NCBI GenBank assembly: GCA_020796225.1
Contig: CM036756.1
Span: forward strand, 63,231,644 to 63,295,643
From: Arion vulgaris
Taxonomy: Eukaryota > Mollusca > Gastropoda > Stylommatophora > Arionidae
Reading direction: 5' to 3'
Length of the DNA: 64,000 nucleotides
Positions 33,575 to 43,316 of the stretch are shown here, in pieces (position 1 is the first letter of the stretch; the number at the start of each line of letters is the position of its first letter). The position numbers and the translations under genes are program-made. The notes beneath the pieces were generated by a model. It ran no database searches. It was not told the DNA's origin and saw nothing but the letters and a program-made list of their open reading frames with translations.

Positions 33575-33831
33575 CAGAGTGTTCAACTTAAAAGCAGCCT
33601 GTGAATGGAGCTAATCTGGCATATATGTATGGAAATGAGAAGGTTCAGTTATGACGTAGTATAGGTCAAGGTTGTGTGATGGTGTGTAATTGTAGTGCGG
33701 GAAGTAGCGATGAACAAATGTGACGTAGGACAAGCTAGTCAGAACCGGTTTAACTAGTAAATAGACGAGATGCAATGCGTACCTGGCAAATTTCTATTTA
33801 TCACTGGGCTGCTTTTAAGTTGAACACCCTG
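33575..33831. mobile_element. Tc1/mariner-type MITE with TA duplication
   Basis: The left end CAGAGTGTTCAACTTAAAAG and the reverse complement of the right end CAGGGTGTTCAACTTAAAAG are inverted copies, extending to GCAGCC. TA flanks both sides (33573-33574 and 33832-33833). It is 257 bp and has no coding capacity. Confidence 0.85.
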
Positions 33832-33914
33832 TATAAGCGTATCTAGAGTTGGCTGTGATTCGAACCACTGTTTAGAAGACACGACTAAGTGAAGCTCCTT
33901 ATTTGGAGAGCTAG

Positions 33915-34330
33915 CTGTCTGCATTTAATAGAACAGTAGAAAAACATATATGTGCTTTTGAATATAAGTGTTACAGAAGAGTCCTCCTTATATCTTGGAC
34001 AGAGAAGAGAACAAATAGATCTATCCAGATAGAACTTAAAGTCAAAGAAAACTGGCTGATGCTACACATAAGAAAGAGAAAATTGAGATATTTTGGACAT
34101 ATAAAAAGAAGGGTTGGAGAAGAAAATCATGGAAGGAGACATATCGGCAAAAGAGAAGAAGAGGAAGACCACGGAGAAGATGGATTCAGGATGTAACTGA
34201 TGGTTTGAACATGACGGCTGCAGAGACAGGACATCTGGCCTATGAGAGAGAGAAATTCCGGAGGACTGTTGGGGTGGCAAAGTTCTGCTCGGACAAGCTA
34301 TTTGATGATGAGCTGTCTGTGCTCTGGAAA
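33915..34330 (+). mobile_element. RTE-like LINE 3' fragment
   Basis: Nucleotide-level pieces encode [28 protein letters not shown] and ETGHLAYEREKFRRTVG, followed by FDDE. It is the clearest copy of a tail also at 48180, 37750 and, reversed, 18636, 29925 and 30770. Confidence 0.75.
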
Positions 34331-34439
34331 ACGCTCGTCTGCTGGGCAAGGCAACTGCTGGGCTATGCAATTTATGCCGTAAGAAATAAAAGTTTGTGGT
34401 TCGAATCCTGTGTTTGGTCAATTGTTTTTTCCGGTGACC

Positions 34440-34982
34440 CTTAATAATTGTTTACTGTCTGTTAGTTTACTTTCATTGAATATGTACACGCATCGAGAAA
34501 AGTACAGTCTGTAAAGCGTTGAAAAAATGATTGCCAAAGTATCTCTTCAAAGTCACACGTCACCATTTCTTTAGTAAAAGCGCACTAAAACGCGTTTTGA
34601 CGCAGTGTTAAAAAAAAAAATAATAATAACATTTTAAAAGGTACGTGCAGTAAGAAAATCTATCACAACTTTCCTATGTTTAGAAGCCCCATACCAGTAT
34701 GGTGACATATTGTATTGTATAACGTTGTGATCACTGTGCGAACATTTCCCTTGCTGTACTTTACAACATTGTGTACACAAATGGCATCAAGAGTATCTTG
34801 TGAATACATTTTGGTAAGTAAAACATTTAAACAAAAATGTTAAATTGCCATAATATAAAAAGTTTGGGACACTAGGTGCAAGAAAATAATGTAACAAGGA
34901 AGCGCAGAAAAGAAATATCACTGCCCAACATCCTTGAAGATCAGTAAGAGATCAAGAGATATAGATAGCGAGAGAGATCTAC

Positions 34983-34985
<3 letters not shown>
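34440..34985. other. Sequence without recognised features
   Basis: AT-rich, with an A-run at 34611-34630. Nothing supported. Confidence 0.4.
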
Positions 34986-35032
<47 letters not shown>

Positions 35033-35063
35033 AGAGAGATCTACAGAATATATATATATATAA

Positions 35064-35094
<31 letters not shown>

Positions 35095-35375
35095 CAGACA
35101 GAAAGAGATAGAAAGAGAGAGAGGAAAGAGTGAAACGATTATCAGAACAAAGTAGAGGAATAGGATAATAGAGAGAGATTAAGTAAGATTATGAAATAGA
35201 TCGTGAGCCAGATTAAAGTAGAATTATGAAATAGATCAGGAGAGAGATCACGAGTTAATGATAGGAACAATTATATATATAGAAATCGCAAAATCAAGGA
35301 AAGATAATAAGATTGATAAAGAGAGAGAGAGAGAGAGAGTAGAGAGAAAGAAAAAGAGAAAGAGAGGGAAGTGAA
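34986..35375. repeat. (TA)n and (GA)n microsatellite cluster
   Basis: (TA)n fills 34986-35030 and a shorter run is near 35049-35060. GA-rich runs follow at 35060-35135 and 35318-35372. A further (GA)n run is at 35752-35787. Confidence 0.95.
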
Positions 35376-35751
35376 AGTGATGGAAATGTAGAAAAACATG
35401 ATTACTGTTTCGAAAGTTGAATGTATTTTTCATTAAAAAATAATCGTCGTCAAATTGTGCCAGTTTTCTCAACAGAGCACATCCAAAACCAAGTATTTTC
35501 TTGGTTGCTTTTCCCATCTGTCAGGTACGCATTGTTGCTCTTTAACATTTCCATGATCTTCGTTTTGACACCTGCATCAAAACAATATTTTTTACTTGTC
35601 TTATTATCTGTCTTGGTGGTTTTCCGTTGTTAGTAACGGCAGAACTTTCAATATAAAACGAATTATAAAACGTTATCTCGGAAAGGTAACAATAAATATT
35701 ATAGATTAGAATAGAGAATGTAATGTTGTTTGGTGATTATGAACACTTCGT

Positions 35752-35786
<35 letters not shown>

Positions 35787-35874
35787 TATAAAGAGATAGA
35801 ACATTTGTAGAACATTAGATGGAAAGATGATTGAGATGATTGATCTATTTTTAGTGAAAGTGAAGTTTTCTGTG

Positions 35875-36060
35875 GCGTGAATGTAAGGTACTTGTCTTTC
35901 GCTCTAAATGTGCTTGGTTCGTTCCCCACGTGAAGCGATCGAGCTATTTTTTCCCCAAAGCTCTCTGATCTAAATGTAGGTGAGATCGAGTTCCTACTTG
36001 CACTGGAGACGGAAAATAAAACGGGTCTCCTGTGTTCAAATTGAGAGCATTAATTAATTA
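35875..36060 (+). mobile_element. SINE-4 copy
   Basis: Degraded head GTGGCGTGAATGTAAGGTAC, then GATCTAAATGTAGGTGAGAT and CGAGTTCCTACTTGC, AATAAAACGGGTCTCCTG. It matches 60060-60250. Confidence 0.75.
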
Positions 36061-36099
36061 CAGGTAGCTTGAAAATTGGTAAGAGCAGGCTGCAAAGTT

Positions 36100-36300
36100 G
36101 TTCATCATCATCAAGGTCTGTATCCTTTATATGACGTTGCTCTCTTTGCAGCGCATCTGAAATTCACGCTGTCTCTAGCCAATTCACCTACTTCGCCGAT
36201 GGTCATATTCATGGTTTCTTAAATATCCTGTAGCCATCTTCTTCTTGGTCTGCCTCTGCGTCCTGTGACCCTGCCCTCTAATATTGCAAAGTTGCTGCCC
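36100..36300 (-). mobile_element. RTE-like LINE 3' end
   Basis: Minus-strand translation gives [39 protein letters not shown] and RCAAKRATSYKGY. The plus copy at 58262-58440 is almost the same. Confidence 0.8.
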
Positions 36301-36409
36301 TGGCAAAATTGATACAAAAAATTTAAATTAAATTTCTACAATATTTGTGCGATTAAAAATATTACAACTGGAACCCTCGCCAGCGCTAAGAAGTTCGTAC
36401 ACTACTGCA

Positions 36410-36464
36410 GACATCTTCGAGAGTTGCAGCACACATAGTTATTCACCGAAGCGCATTGATGATG

Positions 36465-36542
<78 letters not shown>

Positions 36543-36545
36543 CCA
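36410..36545 (+). repeat. SINE-4 3' end with expanded (AATC)n tail
   Basis: TTCACCGAAGCGCATTGATG corresponds to the SINE-4 3' end (TACTCACCAAAGTGCAATGA at 60450). It is followed by about 19 uninterrupted AATC units at 36467-36541. Other SINE-4 copies end in short AATC runs. Confidence 0.85.
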
Positions 36546-36914
36546 ATTATAGTGAACTCATTGTAATACCTAATTACTTTGCGAAGTGCAAGGTACAGTC
36601 TCAGAGACAGGAATGTTTACTGTCCTCTTGTCTGCGTAACATCTATACATCAAAACTATGCATAGAAATATTAGCCATATTTTCATGGGAAAAGCTGTCT
36701 TAACATCAATGGACGAATACTAACTTAAAAAAAAAAAACTGTCGTTACCTTGTAGTACCGAACTGTAAGCCGTTGTAGTTCGTAAAAGTCTCACTCAAAC
36801 TGGGACTTGCGAATCTTGGACCACTCTTCTACTGGTCAAATTTCTTGGCGTGCCAGTTTGAATTTCCGTTAGAATCTTAGTACATACAGATATAATAATA
36901 ATAATTCATCTCGC

Positions 36915-37740
36915 ACCGTTATACGTTACATAGGGCCTGCAAGTAATTTCTCCATACCGCTCTATCCTGGGCAACTCGCTCAATCTCCTCCATGGAACTG
37001 AGACCGATATTTCCTGCCTCTCTCAGCAAAGTTCGTTTCATGGTCTCCTTAGGTTGACCTCTCTTCTTGAACCCTTTGCATCCCACTTCAATGCCTGCTT
37101 TGATATTCGTTGATCATTTCTCCTCAAGGTGTGCCCAACATATCTCCATCTTCTCTTTCTTATAACAGTTGTCACTAGTGGTTGACCAGACATGTCTCTG
37201 ATTTCATCACTTCTCCTGAATTCGTTCCATTTTATATTCATTATTTTTCGCAGACATCTATTTTCAAATGCATTCAACTTGCTTTCTATATCTTTAGTCA
37301 TTTTCCAACTCTCGCTGGCATATGTTAAGATTGATATAACATTTGAATTGAAAATTCGTAATTTAGTTTTATTACAATATAACTTGCAGTTCCATATTTT
37401 ATTTAGACTTTTAAAAGCTGATGTTGCTTTGCCAATTCGTATCATAATTTCTTTTTAACATTTCCTGTGCAATCAAAATTGCTACCTAAATAGGTGAACT
37501 GCTCTGTTATTTTTATCATTTTAGATTCCAGTGTGATATCTGCATTACTTGCCATAGGTGTCTTCATTATATTTGTTTTTCATAGTTTATCTGCAGTCCA
37601 ACTTTTGATGCTATAGATGACAAGTTGTCTGTTTTTCTTTGCATATCTTGGTTGTTTCTACTTAACAAGGCAATATCATCTGCAAAATCCAAATCTTCTA
37701 GTACACATATGACATACCAAATCTTCTAGTAGACATACAG
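36915..37740 (-). mobile_element. RTE-like LINE fragment with RT catalytic box
   Basis: The longest LINE remnant here. The minus strand encodes LEDLDFADDIALLSRNNQDM (FADD is the RT catalytic box), then in another frame IRIGKATSAFKSLNKIWNCK, LTYASESWKMTKDIESKLNA, RRWRYVGHTLRRNDQRISKQ, and finally a tail encoding SSMEEIERVAQDRAVWRNYL. Endonuclease and early RT domains are missing and the frame is broken near 37450, so it is inactive. Confidence 0.88.
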
Positions 37741-37749
37741 ATATGGTTT

Positions 37750-38170
37750 GAGTTAAAAGATTATTGGGCCGAAGGGCAAGAGCTCAAGTGCCGCTGGATC
37801 ATTGAAGAAGATTTAAAAGGTTTTATGGTAAGTGTTACAGAAGAGATCTCCGTATTACATGTATAGAGAAGAAAACAAATAGAACTGTCCAGATATAACT
37901 CGTAATCAAAGAAATCTGACGGATACTAAAAAAAAATGAGCAAATTGAAGTATTTTGAACATAAAAAGAGACGTCAATGGTTGGAGAAGAACACTATGGA
38001 AGAAATCATCTCGGCAAAGAGGAGAAAAGGAAGATAACGAGTCTTTTAGATAGAAGGATTCATGATTGAATGTTGAACTTTTAAAAGGCTGCAGAGATCG
38101 TTATCTATCTTAGATAAAGACATTTAAAGTACTTTTGGTGACAACTGTCTGTTAAGGAAAGTTATTGGGT
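37750..38170 (+). mobile_element. SINE-7 scrap and RTE-like LINE tail
   Basis: GGGCCGAAGGGCAAGAGCTC at 37767 belongs to the SINE-7 end. From about 37825 the sequence follows the 33950-34330 tail at nucleotide level, with many indels. Confidence 0.6.
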
Positions 38171-38269
38171 GATGATGAATTATCGTAACTTCGTGGACGA
38201 TCAAATGAAATCGTAAATTTGACATTTAAGTCTATTAGTTTTAGTCGTTTAGATGTCGGTTAGAATATA

Positions 38270-38600
38270 ATCATAATTCCTATACGTTACATAGGGCTTA
38301 CACGCAATTTGTCAATACCGCTCTATCCTAGGTAACTCCTTCAATCTCTTCCATGGAACTGATACCGATATGTCTTGCCTCTCTCAGCAAAGTTCGTTTT
38401 AGGGTCTTCCTAGGTCGTCCTCTCTTTCTTGAACCCTTTGCATCTTACTTTAATGCCTGCTTTGATATTCGTTGATCATTTCTCCTCAAGGTGTGTCCAA
38501 CATATCTCCATCTTCCCTTTCTTATAACAGTTGTCACTAGTGGTTGACCAGACATTTCTCTGGTTTCATTAGAGAAATATTTGGTCAACCACTAGTCACA
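38270..38600 (-). mobile_element. RTE-like LINE tail fragment
   Basis: ACGTTACATAGGGCTTACAC and CTCTATCCTAGGTAACTCC repeat 36920-36980. TCAAGGTGTGTCCAACATAT repeats 37125-37145. It stops where AACAGTTGTCACTAGTGG meets an inverted echo at 38575-38610. Confidence 0.75.
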
Positions 38601-38689
38601 ACTGTTACATGATTCGATTACCGTTCGATTATATCGTTTGATGTCATGCCTTGTTTATTAGAACTGATTGAAAAATAATATATAAATAG

Positions 38690-39110
38690 AAATTGGTTAT
38701 TGGTAGCTCAACCGACGTCCTCTTCTCTCCTGGAAAACCCCTAAGTGCTCAGCCTTCATAAATTGATTTATAAGGGAACACATACTGATGGTTTCTATAG
38801 TTTGTTGGTTAAACACACGCCTCAATCTATCCTTAGTCATCCAGTTTTACTCGAACGTGCAAACTTCTTAAACTCCTTGATAGATTCAACATAAATTTTA
38901 GTGTCCTCATCCAACGGACAGTCGCGAAGATACTGGAGAACATCCCCTTTATCCATCTCAACTTCCTGACGAGCTATGCTTTTGATACGAGCATGATCGG
39001 CTCTTTCATAAGGGTGTCTTGCAAACATACTTATGCCCATGAAAGTAGATCCACGTAAGCCACAGGAGGTTGGAAACCTCAAAACCTGTCGTTTTGGATC
39101 ACATGAAGCA
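38690..39110 (-). mobile_element. Repeat with an intact unrecognised 81-codon frame
   Basis: The minus-strand frame 39082-38837 encodes SCGLRGSTFMGISMFARH, ADHARIKSIARQEVEMDKGD and LDEDTKIYVESIKEFKKFAR. I do not recognise the family. The equivalent of its last 20 codons and the sequence after it recur at 31800-32060, so it is repeat-borne rather than a lone gene. The end resembles a LINE tail region, but the peptide could also be an unidentified element protein. Confidence 0.55.
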
Positions 39111-39171
39111 TCGATTGCGAGTCAGACACAACAACAAATAGAAACATTAGTAATATAAATATAATAGTTAC

Positions 39172-39327
39172 CAGTGGCGGCTCGTACTAAGTTTTGTTGG
39201 TGGGGCCAGACATATTTTTGTGTGGAATATCATGGTAATGGGTTAGGTTATATTTTAATTTATACATGTTACACATTATTTTTGGTGGGGCTCGGTTCCA
39301 CTGGTCCTTAATGACGAGCCGCCACTG
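39172..39327. mobile_element. hAT-type MITE with 8 bp target duplication
   Basis: It begins CAGTGGCGGCTCGTACTAAG and ends with the inverse CTTAATGACGAGCCGCCACT plus G. The flanks ATAGTTAC (39164-39171) and ATAGTTGC (39328-39335) are an 8 bp duplication with one difference. The CAGTGGCGGCTCGT terminus is familiar from MITEs in many animals. Confidence 0.9.
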
Positions 39328-39335
39328 ATAGTTGC

Positions 39336-39659
39336 TAATTAAACGAAAGCATGAATGGAAAAATATTGAAATATGTCCATATGTTTTTATTTGTTTCACT
39401 TCGTTTTGACAAGCTTTCATCTATCCATCTATTGTCTATTCCCAGGTGGAAGATGTAGTTGGCTGTCCACTCTTGCCGTTAAGCGTAGGGATGGGAGCTT
39501 TAATTTGCGTTCTAGGGCCAGATGAGTCGCCCTTGTTGTGTTGTATCCGTGTTTGTGTAGTGTGGTCCTGATATTGTCTATCCATCTTTTCTTGGTCTTC
39601 CCTTAGCTCTAGTACCCAATCTCTTCATTGTCACTCCGTGATTAAAAGAATTAATTTAG
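39336..39659. other. Spacer before the 36 bp array
   Basis: Bases 39425-39600 contain TGTTGTGTTGTATCCGTG and CTATCCATCTTTTCTTGG, probably a reversed LINE tail. Nothing else is seen. Confidence 0.35.
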
Positions 39660-41175
39660 CAATACTACGCACTGCCTGCTTACCGGGCCCGTCACAGTAT
39701 ATTACGCACTGCCTGCTTACCGGGCCCGTCACAGTATATTACGCACTGCCGGTTGCCGGGCCCGTCACAGTATATTACGCACTGCCGGCTTGCCTGGCCC
39801 GTCACAGTATATTACGCACTGCCGGTTGCCGGGCCCGTCACAGTATATTACACACTGCCGGTTGCCGGGCCCGTCACAGTATATTACACACTGCCGGTTG
39901 CCGGGCCCGTCACAGTATATTACGCACTGCCGGTTGCCGGGCCCGTCACAGTATATTACGCACTGCCGGTTGCCGGGCCCGTCACAGTATATTACGCACT
40001 GCCGGTTGCCGGGCCCGTCACGTAAATTACGCACTGCCGGCTTGCCGGGCCCGTCTATATATTACAACTGCCGGTTGCTGGGCCCGTCACAGTATATTAC
40101 GCACTGCCGGCTTGCCGGGCCCGTCACAGTATATTACGCACTGCCGGTTCCCGGGCCCGTCACAGTATATTACGCACTGCCGGTTGCCGGGCCCGTCACA
40201 GTATATTACGCACTGCCGGCTTGCCTGGCCCGTCACAGTATATTACGCACTGCCGGTTGCCGGGCCCGTCACAGTATATTACGCACTGCCGGTTGCCGTG
40301 CCCGTCACAGTATATTACGCACTGCCGGCTTGCCTGGCCCGTCACAGTATATTACGCACTGCCGGTTGCCGGGCCCGTCACAGTATATTACGCACTGCCG
40401 GTTGCCGGGCCCGTCACAGTATATTACGCACTGCCGGTTGCCGGCCCATCACAGTATATTACGCACTGCCGGCTTGCCGGGCCCGTCACGTATATTACGA
40501 CTGCCGGTTGCCGGGCCCGTCACAGTATATTACGCACTGCCGGTTGCCGGGCCCGTCACAGTATATTACGCACTGCCGGCTTGCCGGGCCCGTCACAGTA
40601 TATTACGCACTGCCGGTTGCCGGGCCCGTCACAGTATATTACGCACTGCCGGTTCCCGGGCCACCACAGTATATTACACACTGCCGGTTGCTGGGCCCGT
40701 CACAGTATATTACGCACTGCCGGTTGCCGGGCCCGTCACAGTATATTACACACTGCCGGTTGCCGGGCCCGTCACAGTATATTACACACTGCCGGTTGCC
40801 GGGCCCGTCACAGTATATTACGCACTGCCGGCTTGCCGGGCCCGTCACAGTATATTACGCACTGCCTGCTTGACGGGCCCGTCACAGTATATTACGCACT
40901 GCCGGTTGCCGGGCCGTCACAGTATATTACGCACTGCCGGTTGCCGGGCCGTCACAGTATATTACGCACTGCCGGTTGCCGGGCCGTCACAGTATATTAC
41001 GCACTGCCAGCTTGCCGGGCCCGTCACAGTATATTACGCACTGCCGGTTGCCGGGCCCGTCACAGTATATTACACACTGCCAGCTTGCCGGGCCCGTCAC
41101 AGTATATTACGCACTGCCGGTTGCCGGGCCCGTCACAGTATATTACGCACTGCCGGCTTGCCGGGTCCATCACAG
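39660..41175. repeat. 36/37 bp GC-rich minisatellite, about 41 units
   Basis: Units read CCCGTCACAGTATATTACGC plus ACTGCCGGTTGCCGGG, with a 37 bp variant that has CTTGCCGG in place of TTGCCGG. Since 36 is divisible by three, several frames stay open on both strands, up to 467 codons. These are not credible proteins. Confidence 0.96.
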
Positions 41176-41322
41176 TGGGGTGTTAGTCATTGAATTGATG
41201 ACGTTTCAGGATATTTACTAACCTATACCATTCCGAATATTACACATTCTATTGTATGTTTGACAATAATCATTTATCTTTAATCTAACATACGAATAAT
41301 GAAGTCTTCTTATTTGATCGAT

Positions 41323-41560
41323 CCATATCGATCACTTGTTAAACCATTCTGTGTGATCTGTTTGTGATCTGAGCCTAAGAGCGATTGTACGTTGTGTCGG
41401 TTATACGCCTACAAGTATCACAGCACATCCAATGTTTGCGACGCTTTTTATTGACTAGTGTTGCTTTCCTAAGCCCCCACCTCAGTCGCCTCTTACGACA
41501 TGCCTTATAGATCGCAGTGTTACTATTTTCTGCTTCCCTTGCGGCCCTGACAACTCACGG
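41323..41560 (-). mobile_element. SINE-1 copy, nearly full length
   Basis: ATCGATCACTTGTTAAACCA, GAGCCTAAGAGCGATTGTAC and CTCAGTCGCCTCTTACGACA are in reverse-complement order, ending at GCGGCCCTGACAACTC. Confidence 0.85.
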
Positions 41561-41919
41561 GCGGAATAACGAATTATATGAATGGTCTGATTTCGTTACC
41601 GTTGATTTCAGATTATCATGATCTTTTACGACAGAATGTTCTAGAAATATCGGCTAGTGTCTACTTCTCTATGTCATGCGCACGTGACTGTGGTACGAGT
41701 TAAGTTAAATATAGCAACAGTTGTTGGCATCAGTTTACGCAGATTTATCGCAGACTGTTAAACCAGAGAGTTCAACACCATACACAAAAAACTGAATGTT
41801 TGGTGAAAACTGCGTTTGCACATGAAGTTGTGAAATGGAAATATCCTTCCTACTCAAGTCTCTTAATGATTTACTATGTGCAATAATCTATCTCTGCGCC
41901 TTTCTTTCCCGGTAGTACT

Positions 41920-42660
41920 ACGCACTCTCTCACTCGCTCACTCACCCTCTCGAGCACTCGCTCACTCGCTCACTCACCCACTCGAGCACTCCCTCACTCG
42001 CTCACAAACTCACTTACTCAGTGCAATCATTCAAACTCACCCAGCCACTAACTCATTCAAACACTCACTCACTTGACACACACACACACACACTCTCTCA
42101 CTTTAACATATACACTCTCTTACTCATTCACTCTCCAAATCTATAATAGATTTTCTCTATTCTCTCTTACCTTGTCTCTTTGACTCTTTCTTTCATTGTC
42201 TAACACTCTTTATTGTTCTCTCTCTCTAATACTCTCTCCTTCTTTCTCTCTACCACCACTCACCACTCACTCACTCACTCACTCACCACTCCACTCACTC
42301 ACCACTCACTCACCACTCACCACCACCACTCACTCACTCACTCACCACTCACTCACTCACTCACCACTCACCCCACTCATTCACTCACTCAAAGTCGCTA
42401 ATTCTAACATACCCGCTATATCACTCTCTCGCCCACTCACTCACTCATTCACACACACACACACACTTACTCCAACATACACACCCACTCTCTCCCTCAT
42501 TCCCTCTCTAAATCTATAACACACTTTATTCTTTCTTACCCTGCCTCTTTGAATCTCTCTTTCTCACTTGAACAATCTCTATTGGCTCCCCCTAATATAT
42601 TCTCTCTTTCGTTCCCACTCACACACTTTCTCTCCTCACTCTGATATTCTCTTCTACACG
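41920..42660. repeat. CTCA/CACT-rich low-complexity region
   Basis: Long runs of CACTCACTCACTCACC type at 41928-42075 and 42255-42395, with (CA)n at 42078-42090 and 42452-42466. No protein is implied by its open frames. Confidence 0.95.
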
Positions 42661-42949
42661 CTGATATTTTCTGCCATGAAACAAGATAAATGATTAAACA
42701 GTTAAAAGCTCATGCATTTATCAGAACTTACAAAAAAACCGATACTGATGTCAGAAAAACGTCAACATAACAAATATTCATTAAAAATTGTACCTACTGT
42801 TTAAGACCACTGTCACTGTCATCCTCAAATGATTTGGAAAAAAACAGCAGCAAGAAAATCCGAAAATAATGTCAAAAAGATTAAAACACCATTGGCTATG
42901 ATTTATTCTTGCTATAGAATAAGATATTAGTTTTAAATACAAACATCTT

Positions 42950-43140
42950 TTTCTTCTTTTGTCGTCACACTGCTATCGGGTTGTTGCCTAGTGTCGTGGT
43001 TTTCTGTTTTTGTCTTGCTCTGTTTTGGTGGCTTGTGTGATTGTTATTTTTGCTCTTTCACATGATTCTGCTATGCCATCTAAACATCTTTTTCGTTGTC
43101 TTCCTCTCGTCTTCTTTCCTGATGTTCTGTTCAAAATACA
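42950..43140 (-). mobile_element. RTE-like LINE tail fragment
   Basis: The minus strand encodes GKKTRGRQRKRCLDGIAESC, then ERAKITITQATKTEQDKNRK. It is typical of the last part of such elements. Confidence 0.65.
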
Positions 43141-43316
43141 AACATAATTTTACATAATGAAAGAGATAGATCAGATAAACCAACAGTGTGACCCCCCTCC
43201 CTCGACCCCTTTCCATGTCAAAGTTTGTAAAATAGCAGAGATCTTTGGTAATATTTGCAGATGTCTACGTCTGCGTATATCAAACTTATTTTAAAAACTC
43301 AACATGTCATACAGAA

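Noticed and set aside
39638..41193. Open frames of 321-467 codons on the plus strand and shorter ones on the minus strand
   Set aside because: They are products of a 36 bp tandem repeat whose length is divisible by three; the same repeat is open in several frames and shows no domain.
42196..42519. 107-codon Ser/Thr/His/Leu frame
   Set aside because: Translation of CACT/CTCA simple repeats.
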